From JAOABV01 sp039801465 (GTDB lineage: Bacteria > Hydrothermota > Tepidihabitantia > Tepidihabitantales > CAIPLT01), in assembly GCA_039801465.1 (NCBI GenBank), contig JBDRUT010000016.1, positions 1 to 39,403 of the forward strand: DNA of 39,403 bases. The letters are read 5' to 3'. Made by a program: the position numbers and the translations under genes. Of the stretch, positions 24,985 through 32,372 are shown piece by piece (positions within the stretch are counted from its first letter, which is position 1; each line of letters starts with the position of its first letter). Under the pieces are notes generated by a model. The model was not told the origin of the DNA, searched no databases, and saw only the letters and a list, made by a program, of their open reading frames with translations.

Positions 24985-25007
24985 TGGTATGAAGATAATT
25001 TGTTTTT

Positions 25008-25433
25008 ATGAAAACATATATTGCTAAAAATAGTGATGTTGAACGGAAGTGGTATTTGTTTAATGCGGAAAACAAAACCCTGGGCCGTTTTGCGTCACAA
25101 GTTGCTCGCGTCTTGATTGGTAAGGATAAACCGATTTGGACACCTCATGTTGACGCAGGAGATTTTGCTATTGTGATTAACGCTAAAAAGATACGCGTGA
25201 CCGGGAAAAAGATGACGGATAAAATATATTATCATCATTCTGGTTATCCAGGCGGTCTTAAGAAAATTACCTTAAAAGAGATGTTGGCAAAACATCCTGA
25301 GCGTATTCTCTATCTTGCGGTAAAACGGATGCTGCCGAAAAATCGTTTGCAAGCTAAGAGAATTAAGCGTCTGTTTATCTATCTTGATAGCGAACATCCC
25401 CATCAGGCGCAAAAACCAATTACAGTAGAGTAA
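25008..25433 (+). CDS. rplM: large-subunit ribosomal protein uL13
   Basis: 141 aa, full length. An early-assembly protein of the 50S subunit. Recognisable segments: RKWYLFNAENKTLGRFAS, WTPHVDAGDFAIVINAKKI, YYHHSGYPGGLK and AVKRMLPKNRLQAKRIKRL. First gene of the operon; rpsI follows after 4 nt as in most bacteria. No ribosome site is visible upstream; translation may depend on the leader described at 24940-24984. Confidence 0.97.
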   Translation: MKTYIAKNSDVERKWYLFNAENKTLGRFASQVARVLIGKDKPIWTPHVDAGDFAIVINAKKIRVTGKKMTDKIYYHHSGYPGGLKKITLKEMLAKHPERILYLAVKRMLPKNRLQAKRIKRLFIYLDSEHPHQAQKPITVE

Positions 25434-25437
25434 AACT

Positions 25438-25833
25438 ATGAACTTAAAAATTGCTTTTTTTGCGGTCGGTTCCAGAAAAACTGCAACGGCTAAAGTCTGG
25501 TTATTGCCAGGTAATGGCGAAATAAAAATAAATAACCAGACTGCTCAAAAATATCTGGGCCGGGATGATTTATATCAGGTTGTTCTGGCACCGCTCAAAA
25601 CCACAGGCTTAACCGGACAATTCCAAATAGTTTGTCAAGTTAGCGGCGGTGGTATTTCCGCACAAGCGGATGCGGTTGCTTTAGGAACTGCTCGCGCTTT
25701 ATGTTTATATAATCCGGAATTACGTAAGACCTTAAAAAGTGCAGGCTTACTAAAACGAGACCCAAGAGAAAAAGAACGAATGAAATATGGATTAGCCAAA
25801 AGGAGAAAACGATTCCAATGGACCAAACGTTAA
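25438..25833 (+). CDS. rpsI: small-subunit ribosomal protein uS9
   Basis: 131 aa. Its basic C-terminal tail reaches the P-site tRNA. Family segments: AVGSRKTATAKVWLLPGNG, VSGGGISAQADAVALGTARA and LKRDPREKERMKYGLAKRRK. The end is QWTKR rather than the usual QFSKR; the terminal Lys-Arg that contacts tRNA is kept. Its last codons overlap the start of rpsB by 16 nt. Confidence 0.97.
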   Translation: MNLKIAFFAVGSRKTATAKVWLLPGNGEIKINNQTAQKYLGRDDLYQVVLAPLKTTGLTGQFQIVCQVSGGGISAQADAVALGTARALCLYNPELRKTLKSAGLLKRDPREKERMKYGLAKRRKRFQWTKR

Positions 25834-26558
25834 CAACACACCATACTTCTTTTCCTTTAGGGATAACCATTAAAGAATTGCTTGAAGCCGGTGTTCATTT
25901 TGGTCATCGCTCTTATCGCTGGAATCCGAAAATGAAACCGTTTATCTTCGGCAAAAAGAATGATATTTATATTATTGACCTTGAGAAAACTTTAGAACGA
26001 ATAAAATTGGCTTACGAGGCAGTAAGAAGAGTTGCGGAAACCGGTCAGGATGTTATATTTATCGGCACTAAACCGCAAGCGAAATTGATTATAGAAGAAG
26101 AGGCAAAACGGTGTAATGCTTTCTATATAACAGAAAGATGGGTCGGTGGACTGATAACAAATTTTGATGTCGTCTCAACTCGTATTGCTCGTATGGTAGA
26201 ATTAGAACGAATCCTACAGGAATCTAAACCGACCAATATGACAAAAAAAGAAATGTTAAGTTTAGAACGCGAATATAATAAACTTAAAAAAATCTTTAAC
26301 GGTGTAAGAGATATGGACCGATTACCGGGAATTGCTTATGTGGTTGATGTTGCGCGTGAAGCAACACCTTTGGCTGAACTCAAACGGGCAAAAATACCGA
26401 TCGTTGCAATGATTGATACTAATGGCGACCCAGAAGGGATTGATTATCCGATTCCGAGTAATGACGATGCTTTAAGGTCAATAAAACTTGTGACCGGTAT
26501 AATTGCTAATGCGGTATTAGAAGGACGGAAGGGTTTTGAAACTGAGGAGGTATCATGA
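25818..26558 (+). CDS. rpsB: small-subunit ribosomal protein uS2
   Basis: 246 aa. Binds late to the 30S head/body junction together with bS1. Typical segments: LLEAGVHFGHRSYRWNPKM, FGKKNDIYIIDLEKTL, ERWVGGLITNFD, DRLPGIAYVVDVARE and DTNGDPEGIDYPIPSNDDA. AGGAG ends 12 nt before the ATG, inside the end of rpsI. It overlaps tsf by 4 nt (ATGA). Confidence 0.97.
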   Translation: MDQTLTTHHTSFPLGITIKELLEAGVHFGHRSYRWNPKMKPFIFGKKNDIYIIDLEKTLERIKLAYEAVRRVAETGQDVIFIGTKPQAKLIIEEEAKRCNAFYITERWVGGLITNFDVVSTRIARMVELERILQESKPTNMTKKEMLSLEREYNKLKKIFNGVRDMDRLPGIAYVVDVAREATPLAELKRAKIPIVAMIDTNGDPEGIDYPIPSNDDALRSIKLVTGIIANAVLEGRKGFETEEVS

Positions 26559-27151
26559 ACATTTCGATGGATTTGATTAAAGAACTGAGAGCGCGAACGA
26601 ACTCGGGTATTTTAGACTGTAAACAAGCCTTAGAAGAGACTCAAGGCGATATCAATAAAGCGATTGAACTTTTAAGAAAGAAAGGTATCGCCTCCGCGGA
26701 GAAAAAACTTCAACGGGCAACAGTTGAAGGAGTAGTTGATGCTTATATCCATCCGGGTGAGCGTTTAGGCGTGATTGTGGAAGTAAATTGTGAGACGGAT
26801 TTTGTTGCCCGCAATCAAGATTTTCGGCGCTTTGTTCATGAGATTGCAATGCAAATTGCAGCGACTGACCCAATTGCAATTTCACGAGAAGACCTGAAGC
26901 CGGAAATTGTTGAGCGAGAGAAAAAGATTTATGAGAGTCAATTAAAAGATTCCGGTAAACCTCCACAAGTAATTGAAAAGATTATCCAGGGTAAACTGGA
27001 GAAATTTTATTCCGATGTCTGCCTTTTGGAACAGCCGTTTGTAAAAATACCCGAGAAAAAAGTTGGCGATTATCTTAAAGAGCAGATTGCCAAATATGGT
27101 GAAAACATCAAGATTAAACGGTTTGTCCGATTTAAACTTGGTGAGGAATAG
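26555..27151 (+). CDS. tsf: elongation factor Ts
   Basis: 198 aa, the short form of EF-Ts (like Thermus or Deinococcus proteins) rather than the 280-aa enterobacterial form. It is the nucleotide exchange factor of EF-Tu. Segments: IKELRARTNSGILDCKQAL (UBA-like N-domain), EVNCETDFVARNQDFRRFVH (signature), and the single core subdomain ending KRFVRFKLGE. GAGGAGG precedes the ATG. pyrH, which normally follows, is absent. Confidence 0.96.
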   Translation: MNISMDLIKELRARTNSGILDCKQALEETQGDINKAIELLRKKGIASAEKKLQRATVEGVVDAYIHPGERLGVIVEVNCETDFVARNQDFRRFVHEIAMQIAATDPIAISREDLKPEIVEREKKIYESQLKDSGKPPQVIEKIIQGKLEKFYSDVCLLEQPFVKIPEKKVGDYLKEQIAKYGENIKIKRFVRFKLGEE

Positions 27152-27334
27152 TTTTTGGCTGAAGACCCTGATAAGAACACACTAATCAAAAAATCTGAAT
27201 CCAGTCCGATAAAAATCGATTATTACTATTAAAGGGTTTTTTCTTTTTTTAATTTTAGTTATTAAATGGCTTATTCCAAAAATAGTTTGGTAAGATTAAA
27301 CCAATCGATTTATTGACAATAACAGGAGGAGAAT

Positions 27335-27892
27335 ATGTTAGAGGAAAAATATAAACAGATAAAAGAGAAGATGCAGAAATCAGTGGATCTTTTCTCTTTG
27401 GAATTATCGCGAATACGGACGGCCCGAGCAAATCCGGCAATTTTAGATGATGTTAAGGTTGACTATTATGGAACTCTCACGCCCTTAAAACAACTGGCAT
27501 CAATCTCTGTGCCTGAGCCCCGGCAGTTATTAATTCAACCTTGGGACCGCTCTGCAATTCCTGAGATCGAAAAAGCAATTCTTAAATCCGAACTGGGATT
27601 GAATCCGATTGTCGAAACAAATCTGATTCGGATTCCCATTCCACCTTTAACTGAAGAACGAAGAAAAGAATTAGTAAAATTATGCCATAAATTGTCGGAA
27701 GATGCGAAAATTGCGATTCGTAATATTCGCCGAGATGGTAATGAGGATATTAAAAAATTGGAAAAAGATAAAAAAATCTCTGAAGACGATGCTCGGATTG
27801 CCCAAAAGAAAATTCAGGATTTTACCGATGAGTTCATTAAGACAGTAGATAAACTATTTGCCCAGAAAGAAAAGGAGATAATGGAACGATAA
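27335..27892 (+). CDS. frr: ribosome recycling factor
   Basis: 185 aa, full length. With EF-G it splits the post-termination ribosome. Segments: LELSRIRTARANPAILDDV, QLASISVPEPRQLLIQPWD, IPIPPLTEERRKELVKLCH and AIRNIRRDGNEDIKKLEKD. AGGAGGAG lies just before the ATG. It comes 183 bp after tsf and 17 bp before uppS. The gap after tsf contains a T-rich run at 27237-27250 without a convincing stem. Confidence 0.97.
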   Translation: MLEEKYKQIKEKMQKSVDLFSLELSRIRTARANPAILDDVKVDYYGTLTPLKQLASISVPEPRQLLIQPWDRSAIPEIEKAILKSELGLNPIVETNLIRIPIPPLTEERRKELVKLCHKLSEDAKIAIRNIRRDGNEDIKKLEKDKKISEDDARIAQKKIQDFTDEFIKTVDKLFAQKEKEIMER

Positions 27893-27909
27893 ATTTTTTC
27901 GGATGATTA

Positions 27910-28632
27910 GTGATGAAAGATTCTTCAATTAAAATTCCCGACCATATCGCAATTATTATGGATGGAAATGGTCGCTGGGCAAAAAAACGCGGTTTACCCA
28001 GATATTTTGGACACCGCAAAGGCGTTGAAGCAGTTCGCACTACGGTTAGGGCATGTGCTGAATTTGGCGTCAAATATCTCACCCTGTATGTCTTCTCTTC
28101 AGAAAACTGGCAAAGGCCAGCATCTGAAGTAAATAAGTTGATGCAGTTATTACAAGAGTTGTTAATTAAAGAAGAACCAGAACTGAATAAAAATAATGTT
28201 AAAGTAAAAGCCATTGGCCAAATAGAACGTTTGCCGGCTAAAGTCAGAGAAAATCTTAATTATCTAATAGATAAGACTCAGAATAACACCGGGTTAGTTT
28301 TAGTATTAGCCTTAAGTTATGGTTCGAGATCAGAAATTGTTGATGCTATAAAGAAGATCCCGATTAAAGAGATAAAGAATCTAACTAGTGAAGACCTTAG
28401 GCAATATCTTTATGACCCGGAAATTCCGGACCCGGATTTGTTAATTCGCACTGGTGGCGAAATTCGATTGTCCAATTTTTTGTTATGGCAGAGCGCTTAT
28501 ACTGAACTATATTTTACCGATGTGCTCTGGCCGGACTTTAATAAGAAAGAACTCTGGAAAGCAATTGAAGATTTTAGTAAAAGAAAACGCCGGTTTGGCC
28601 GAGTTTCCGAATACGAGATTAGGCAAAAATGA
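27910..28632 (+). CDS. uppS: isoprenyl (undecaprenyl) diphosphate synthase
   Basis: 240 aa. A cis-prenyltransferase that makes the C55 lipid carrier of peptidoglycan and surface sugars. Segments: IAIIMDGNGRWAKKRGLPR (catalytic aspartate D18 when counted from GTG), FGHRKGVEAVR, LYVFSSENWQRP, and the C-terminal RTGGEIRLSNFLLWQSAYTE with WPDF. The start may be GTG 27910 or the next codon, ATG 27913; GGATGA is upstream. It lies between frr and cdsA, as in many genomes. Confidence 0.95.
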   Translation: MMKDSSIKIPDHIAIIMDGNGRWAKKRGLPRYFGHRKGVEAVRTTVRACAEFGVKYLTLYVFSSENWQRPASEVNKLMQLLQELLIKEEPELNKNNVKVKAIGQIERLPAKVRENLNYLIDKTQNNTGLVLVLALSYGSRSEIVDAIKKIPIKEIKNLTSEDLRQYLYDPEIPDPDLLIRTGGEIRLSNFLLWQSAYTELYFTDVLWPDFNKKELWKAIEDFSKRKRRFGRVSEYEIRQK

Positions 28633-28680
28633 AGTTTGTTTCAGTTTGAGAGACCGAACGTTAATATTGTGCCTTTTTGT

Positions 28681-28829
28681 TAAAATGTATAAATGAACAA
28701 ATGAGCAATTTTATTCAGCGGTCTTTAGTTGGTAGTATTCTGGGTATTATTGTTATCATTGCCATCTTTATTAGGATTCCGCTATTGCTTTTGCGGTTAA
28801 TATTATTGGGGATTGGATTTTACTACTGA
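28681..28829 (+). pseudogene. truncated tandem copy of the cdsA 5' end
   Basis: ATG 28701 opens a 42-codon frame reading MSNFIQRSLVGSILGIIVII then AIFIRIPLLLLRLILLGIGF and a stop at 28827. The true cdsA starts MSNFFKRCIVGSILGIIVII. The copy also keeps about 20 bp upstream (AAATG(T/C)ATAAAT). Period 153 bp. The frame has stayed open to the stop, so a one-helix membrane peptide could still be made, but the parsimonious reading is a decayed partial duplication. Confidence 0.85.
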
Positions 28830-28853
28830 TTGTCTAAATGCATAAATAAATAT

Positions 28854-29678
28854 ATGAGCAATTTTTTCAAACGGTGTATTGTCGGAAGTATTCTCGGTAT
28901 TATTGTTATTATTGCGATATTCGTTAACAATCCGATACCAATCTTTTTATTAACATTAATTTGGATTGGATTTGCTACAAATGAATTTCTCAATATCATC
29001 TCACTAAAAAATATTTCCATAAATCGGTTTTTACTTATATTATTAAATCTCTTATTTCCGATATTCTTCTATTTAACCAAATCATTTATTCTGTTCTTAA
29101 TTTTACCAATTGCTGTATTCATTTATGCAATCATTAAAAATGAACAATATTATCTTGTGGTTCCTTTTAGTATATTCACACTATTTTATTTGGGTTTTTT
29201 ACCATCTCATCTTTTATTTCTCAAAATTCGGGGGATAGAACAAAATCTATCTTCTTGGATTGTTTTTTTTCCGGTTCTTTTTACTTGGATAAACGATACT
29301 TTTGCTTATGCGATTGGCACATTATTTGTTAAAGGCATTAAATGGTCCCACAAATTAGCCGAACGCATCAGTCCCAATAAAACTATAGAAGGTTTTTTAG
29401 GTGGACTGATTGTCAGTGTGATTTTTTCTCTTTTGTTTATCAAACACTTTTATCCTGAAATTTCAGCATTTGTGATTGTTTTGTTGGGTATAGTTCTGAG
29501 CATTGGTGCGCAGATAGCTGATTTGGTCGAATCCGGTTTTAAGCGCTCAGCGAATCTAAAAGACAGTTCAAATATCTTTCCAGGGCATGGTGGATTTTTG
29601 GACCGAATTGACAGTCTATTGTTTACCATACCCTTTTTCTACTATTTTTTAGTATATATTTTGCCCAAACTTTTTTAA
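28854..29678 (+). CDS. cdsA: phosphatidate cytidylyltransferase
   Basis: 274 aa from ATG 28854. Makes CDP-diacylglycerol from phosphatidate and CTP in the inner membrane. About seven to eight hydrophobic segments. The C-terminal signature is present: SGFKRSANLKDSSNIFPGHG and the following DRIDS, including K-D and HGG-x-x-DR-x-D residues. A TTG at 28830 would add eight residues, but the upstream partial copy preserves homology at the ATG-AGC-AAT start. No Shine-Dalgarno sequence. Last gene of the operon; dxr and rseP, which often follow, are absent. Confidence 0.95.
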   Translation: MSNFFKRCIVGSILGIIVIIAIFVNNPIPIFLLTLIWIGFATNEFLNIISLKNISINRFLLILLNLLFPIFFYLTKSFILFLILPIAVFIYAIIKNEQYYLVVPFSIFTLFYLGFLPSHLLFLKIRGIEQNLSSWIVFFPVLFTWINDTFAYAIGTLFVKGIKWSHKLAERISPNKTIEGFLGGLIVSVIFSLLFIKHFYPEISAFVIVLLGIVLSIGAQIADLVESGFKRSANLKDSSNIFPGHGGFLDRIDSLLFTIPFFYYFLVYILPKLF

Positions 29679-30343
29679 TAAAATATTTTTGATATATTCT
29701 CGTTCTAAACTTAAACTCGTCTCAAAAGAAAGGTTTATTCTTTTCTAAAAAATTTTATCTTGAGCAAAAAATAGTATAGTGATAAGCAACTTAAAAGGTA
29801 ATTTTAGTGATATGCTATATGCAGAAATGAGTTGCCGGTTAGATGACAAGTTGGTTTTTGAGATATTGGGCTGGTTTGGAGACAGAAATATTTACAAAGA
29901 CATAAATGGAAGGATAAACAATAAATTAGATATTATAAATCACACAAATATTGACTCAATACACAGCCCAGTGGGTGATGAAGTAGCAAATCGGCGACAA
30001 CACCCCCTCTGTAGCATAGCGGTATTAGATACCTGCAGTTGAATTTTATCTTTCTTAATTAAAGCCTGCAAAGTAATAAAAAATAGTAATTTTAGGGCGT
30101 CGAATATTAGTTTTCGTAATAATCTTGTATCAAAGAGCAATAGATAATATAAAACAAGTCTTCGTATATATAGACTCATTTTTAATGCTAAAGAAACACA
30201 AGATTTAAATACAGTCTGGATTTATCGTAGTCTTAAAAGGTCGTTATATCTATCTCACTTAAATTTAGAAAATATAAACAGAGATTTTCCTAAAATTAGA
30301 CTATTAGCCGTTTTTGTGTTTATTTTATGAGTAAAGTTTAATT
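29679..30343. other. 665-bp gene-free stretch after cdsA
   Basis: A GTG-initiated 87-codon frame (29779-30042, plus) and a 79-codon minus frame overlap here; neither has a ribosome site, a domain or convincing composition. A GC-richer patch of about 100 bp is centred on 29990. An AAAAGAA / TTCTTTT inverted repeat (29723-29745) might end cdsA transcription but lacks a T-run. Confidence 0.45.
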
Positions 30344-30637
30344 CTATCTATTACGTTTCAGATTATCAATAAAAGTATCAATTGGAATTGCTGCAAGAGT
30401 CATCACTTGAATTGTTCCGCGAGAACCGAGTTCAATTGAAATCTTAGAGATTGTCTCGTTATCTTTGGCTTCAACAATATTGACAAAGTCATATGGACCG
30501 AGCACACTGTATTGAGCAATAAGTTTAGCGCCCATTGCTTCCACTTCTTTATTTACTTCTTTTAGGCGGTCAGGATTACTCTTTAAGGTTTTTCTACCCT
30601 CATCAGTGAGAGTTGTGAGTAATATATATGTTGCCAT
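30344..30637 (-). CDS. GYD domain protein
   Basis: 97 aa, full length for the GYD family (ferredoxin-like fold, function unknown). Family features: start YILLTTLTDEGRKTL, then VLGPYDFVNIVEAKD, where the G-P-Y-D motif gives the family its GYD name, and the ending QVMTLAAIPIDTF. GGAGGAG precedes the ATG and a promoter lies at 30680-30707. Monocistronic; divergent from the fmdB-type gene. No functional inference beyond the family is safe. Confidence 0.88.
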   Translation of the reverse strand: MATYILLTTLTDEGRKTLKSNPDRLKEVNKEVEAMGAKLIAQYSVLGPYDFVNIVEAKDNETISKISIELGSRGTIQVMTLAAIPIDTFIDNLKRNR

Positions 30638-30679
30638 AACTCCTCCTGCTCTTTAAGATTTTGTCACAACTACATTAAT

Positions 30680-30707
30680 TTTATACTATTAATATCTTAG
30701 ATGTCAA
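30680..30707 (-). promoter_or_regulatory. promoter of the GYD gene
   Basis: On the minus strand, TTGACA (complement of 30702-30707), 16-bp spacer, TATAAA (complement of 30680-30685). Leader of about 35 nt with GGAGGAG. Confidence 0.6.
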
Positions 30708-30847
30708 GTCTAAATATTAAAGTGGCTAATTTCTTGGGTTCTTTAATGACGGCGATGTATAATGATAAAGCAATAAGTTTGTCAATTTTATTTTTGGTAT
30801 CAATTTTTATGCAGTAACGTTTTTACCAAACTTTCTCAACATGACTA

Positions 30848-30877
30848 TTGACAAATCTTATTTGATTGCCTTATAAT
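30848..30877 (+). promoter_or_regulatory. consensus promoter giving a leaderless fmdB-type mRNA
   Basis: TTGACA at 30848-30853, 18-bp spacer, TATAAT at 30872-30877. Only five bases separate the -10 box from the ATG at 30883, so transcription should begin at or next to the start codon. Confidence 0.75.
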
Positions 30878-30882
30878 TAATT

Positions 30883-31104
30883 ATGCCAATATATGAATAT
30901 CAATGTGATAAGTGCAAACATATTTTTGAAGAGTTGGTATTCAATTCGCAGGACCGGATGAAAGCCGGTATTTGTTGTCCAAAATGTCACAATAAAAAAG
31001 TTAATTTGCTGTACTCAACTTTTGGTCTGAAAGGTGTGGATAAGAAAGTTTCTCAATCAAGTTGTGCAAGTTGTTCAGCCAAGAGTTGTAGTAGTTGCAA
31101 ATAG
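30883..31104 (+). CDS. FmdB-type zinc ribbon protein
   Basis: 73 aa. The N-terminal half is the FmdB/CxxC-CxxC regulatory zinc ribbon: MPIYEYQCDKCKHIFEELV with zinc ligands C8, C11, C32, C35. The tail is rich in Ser and Cys (SSCASCSAKSCSSCK), as is common for these proteins. Role unknown; FmdB was named after a putative regulator of formamidase. There is no ribosome site because the mRNA appears leaderless. The HU gene follows after 9 bp. Confidence 0.88.
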   Translation: MPIYEYQCDKCKHIFEELVFNSQDRMKAGICCPKCHNKKVNLLYSTFGLKGVDKKVSQSSCASCSAKSCSSCK

Positions 31105-31113
31105 GAGGTTATA

Positions 31114-31407
31114 ATGACACTTACAAAATATAAAATTGCTGATAAAATTGCGAAGAAATTTCATCCACGGATTACGCGCAGTGATGTTTTAAGAATTACA
31201 CAAGAATTCTTAAATGAGATTGAAAATGCATTATTAGCCGGGCATCGTGTCGAGTTTCGGGACTTCGGTGTTTTTAAGACTAAACTGCGTAAGCCGAAAC
31301 TGGCGCGAAATCCTAAGACCAATGTGCCTGTGCCTTTGCCTTCAAGATTAGTCGTTGTGTTTAAACCCGGTAAGAATTTGAAAGTAAAAATTGCTAAAAA
31401 GGGATGA
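31114..31407 (+). CDS. HU/IHF family DNA-binding protein
   Basis: 97 aa. A nucleoid-associated dimer that bends DNA. Family features: N-terminal helices KIADKIAKKFHPRITRSDV, then GHRVEFRDFGVFKTKLRKPK and the arm LARNPKTNVPVPLPSRLVVV with the intercalating proline in N-P-x-T form, and the closing FKPGKNLK. GGAGG precedes the ATG. Co-transcribed with the zinc ribbon gene. HU and IHF subunits cannot be told apart from one sequence. Confidence 0.93.
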   Translation: MTLTKYKIADKIAKKFHPRITRSDVLRITQEFLNEIENALLAGHRVEFRDFGVFKTKLRKPKLARNPKTNVPVPLPSRLVVVFKPGKNLKVKIAKKG

Positions 31408-31500
31408 AATATTTTATGTTTAATGTATTCTTAGAACTTTTGCTTTATTGCACAGCTAGCAAGTTGAAAACTAAATTTACCCAAAAGGAGTGATATTGTT

Positions 31501-31596
31501 ATGCCTTGTGGAAGAAAAAGAAAACTAAGAAAGATAAAAAGACATAAATTTAAGAAGCGTCGAAAAGCCAATCGACATAAGAAGAAATTACGCTAA
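31501..31596 (+). CDS. AURKAIP1/COX24-domain microprotein (bS22/mS38-like)
   Basis: 31 aa, extremely basic: it begins MPCGRKRKLRKIKRHKFKKR and ends NRHKKKLR. This MPCG...KRHK..KKR..NRHKKK form is the short bacterial version of the AURKAIP1/COX24 domain (mitochondrial mS38, actinobacterial bS22), which binds the small ribosomal subunit near the decoding site. AGGAGTGA lies upstream of the ATG. The gene follows the HU gene by 93 bp and precedes tRNA-Arg by 68 bp. It is easily missed because of its length. Ribosomal role is inferred from the family. Confidence 0.8.
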   Translation: MPCGRKRKLRKIKRHKFKKRRKANRHKKKLR

Positions 31597-31664
31597 AAAT
31601 CATCGGCAAAGTTAAGGTTGTTGGCGATTTTTGGAGTTAAAGAGAATCAAAAGACGAAATCTCT

Positions 31665-31738
31665 GCGCCCGTAGCTCAGTTGGATAGAGCGGCGGATTCC
31701 GGATCCGCAGGTCGAGTGTTCAAATCACTTCGGGCGCT
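31665..31738 (+). tRNA. tRNA-Arg (anticodon CCG)
   Basis: 74 nt cloverleaf. The acceptor GCGCCCG pairs with CGGGCGC (31731-31737). The anticodon stem GCGGA/TCCGC (31692-31696 / 31704-31708) encloses the loop TTCCGGA with anticodon CCG at 31699-31701. D arm TAGCTCAGTTGGATAGAGC; T loop TTCAAAT. CCA is not encoded and must be added, consistent with the CCA-adding enzyme at 9650-11077. Confidence 0.97.
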
Positions 31739-31767
31739 TTATCTAAAAATTAGAGGAGAATAATTCT

Positions 31768-32283
31768 ATGGAATTCTACGATGTTATTAGAACCAGAAAA
31801 AGTATTCGTGCATATAAACCCGACCCAATTCCAGATGAGGTCTTAAATAGAATCCTTGAAGCCGGCAGATTAGCACCTTCAGCCAAAAATATTCAACCCT
31901 GGAAGTTCATTGTCATAAAAGACCAACAGATTAAAAAGGATTTAGTTTCAGCCTGTCGGAATCAAGAATTTATTGGCCAAGCGCCGGTAGTGATTTGTGC
32001 GGTGGCATTGGAAAAAATTGCCTGGGGTAGAATGGGCGGATATTGGAGTTCTTATCCAGTTGATGTTGCAATTGCTTTAGAACATATTATTTTAGCAGCA
32101 GCAAATGAAGGTTTAGGAACTTGTTGGATTGGTGCTTATGATGAGAATGAAGTTAAAAAGATTTTACGGATTCCAGAGGATGTTAAAATTATCGCACTGA
32201 CACCAATCGGTTATCCTGCACAAGACCCGTCTCCCAAACCAAGAAAACCACTTTCTGAAATTATTTCGTTTGATACTTTTTAA
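31768..32283 (+). CDS. nitroreductase family FMN protein
   Basis: 171 aa, a compact member of the nitroreductase fold (FMN-dependent, dimeric, NAD(P)H oxidising). Family features: FYDVIRTRKSIRAYKPDPIP at the start, APSAKNIQPWKFIVI for FMN contact, the loop GLGTCWIGAY and the ending LTPIGYPAQDPSPKPRKPL. GAGGAG precedes the ATG. Substrate unknown; reductases of quinones, nitroaromatics or flavins share this form. It stands 29 bp after the tRNA, convergent with the barrel gene. Confidence 0.92.
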   Translation: MEFYDVIRTRKSIRAYKPDPIPDEVLNRILEAGRLAPSAKNIQPWKFIVIKDQQIKKDLVSACRNQEFIGQAPVVICAVALEKIAWGRMGGYWSSYPVDVAIALEHIILAAANEGLGTCWIGAYDENEVKKILRIPEDVKIIALTPIGYPAQDPSPKPRKPLSEIISFDTF

Positions 32284-32372
32284 TTATCACCTTGTAGAAA
32301 ATAGATCTCATAATATTTGCAAATATTTTGTCTTTGGGGCTAACACATTTTACAATATGCTTTTGCGTCTGG

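Larger units (their letters stand above)
24275..25007. other. 733-bp regulatory and repeat-rich gap before rplM
   Basis: From 24500 to 24555 it holds heptad simple sequence (TTTTGAACCTTTTAACTTTTGAGC). From 24591 to 24860 there are three related repeat copies. The rplM promoter and leader occupy 24895-25007. No gene is visible. Confidence 0.7.

Noticed and set aside
28830..28853. TTG start at 28830 for cdsA
   Set aside because: The upstream partial copy shares the ATG-AGC-AAT start at 28854; the eight extra codons have no support.
30005..30070. tRNA-like sequence TGTAGCATAGCGG
   Set aside because: D-arm resemblance only; no acceptor, anticodon or T stems can be closed.
29779..30179. Overlapping 87- and 79-codon ORFs on opposite strands after cdsA
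   Set aside because: No domain, no ribosome site, unusual start codon for the plus-strand one; composition not gene-like.
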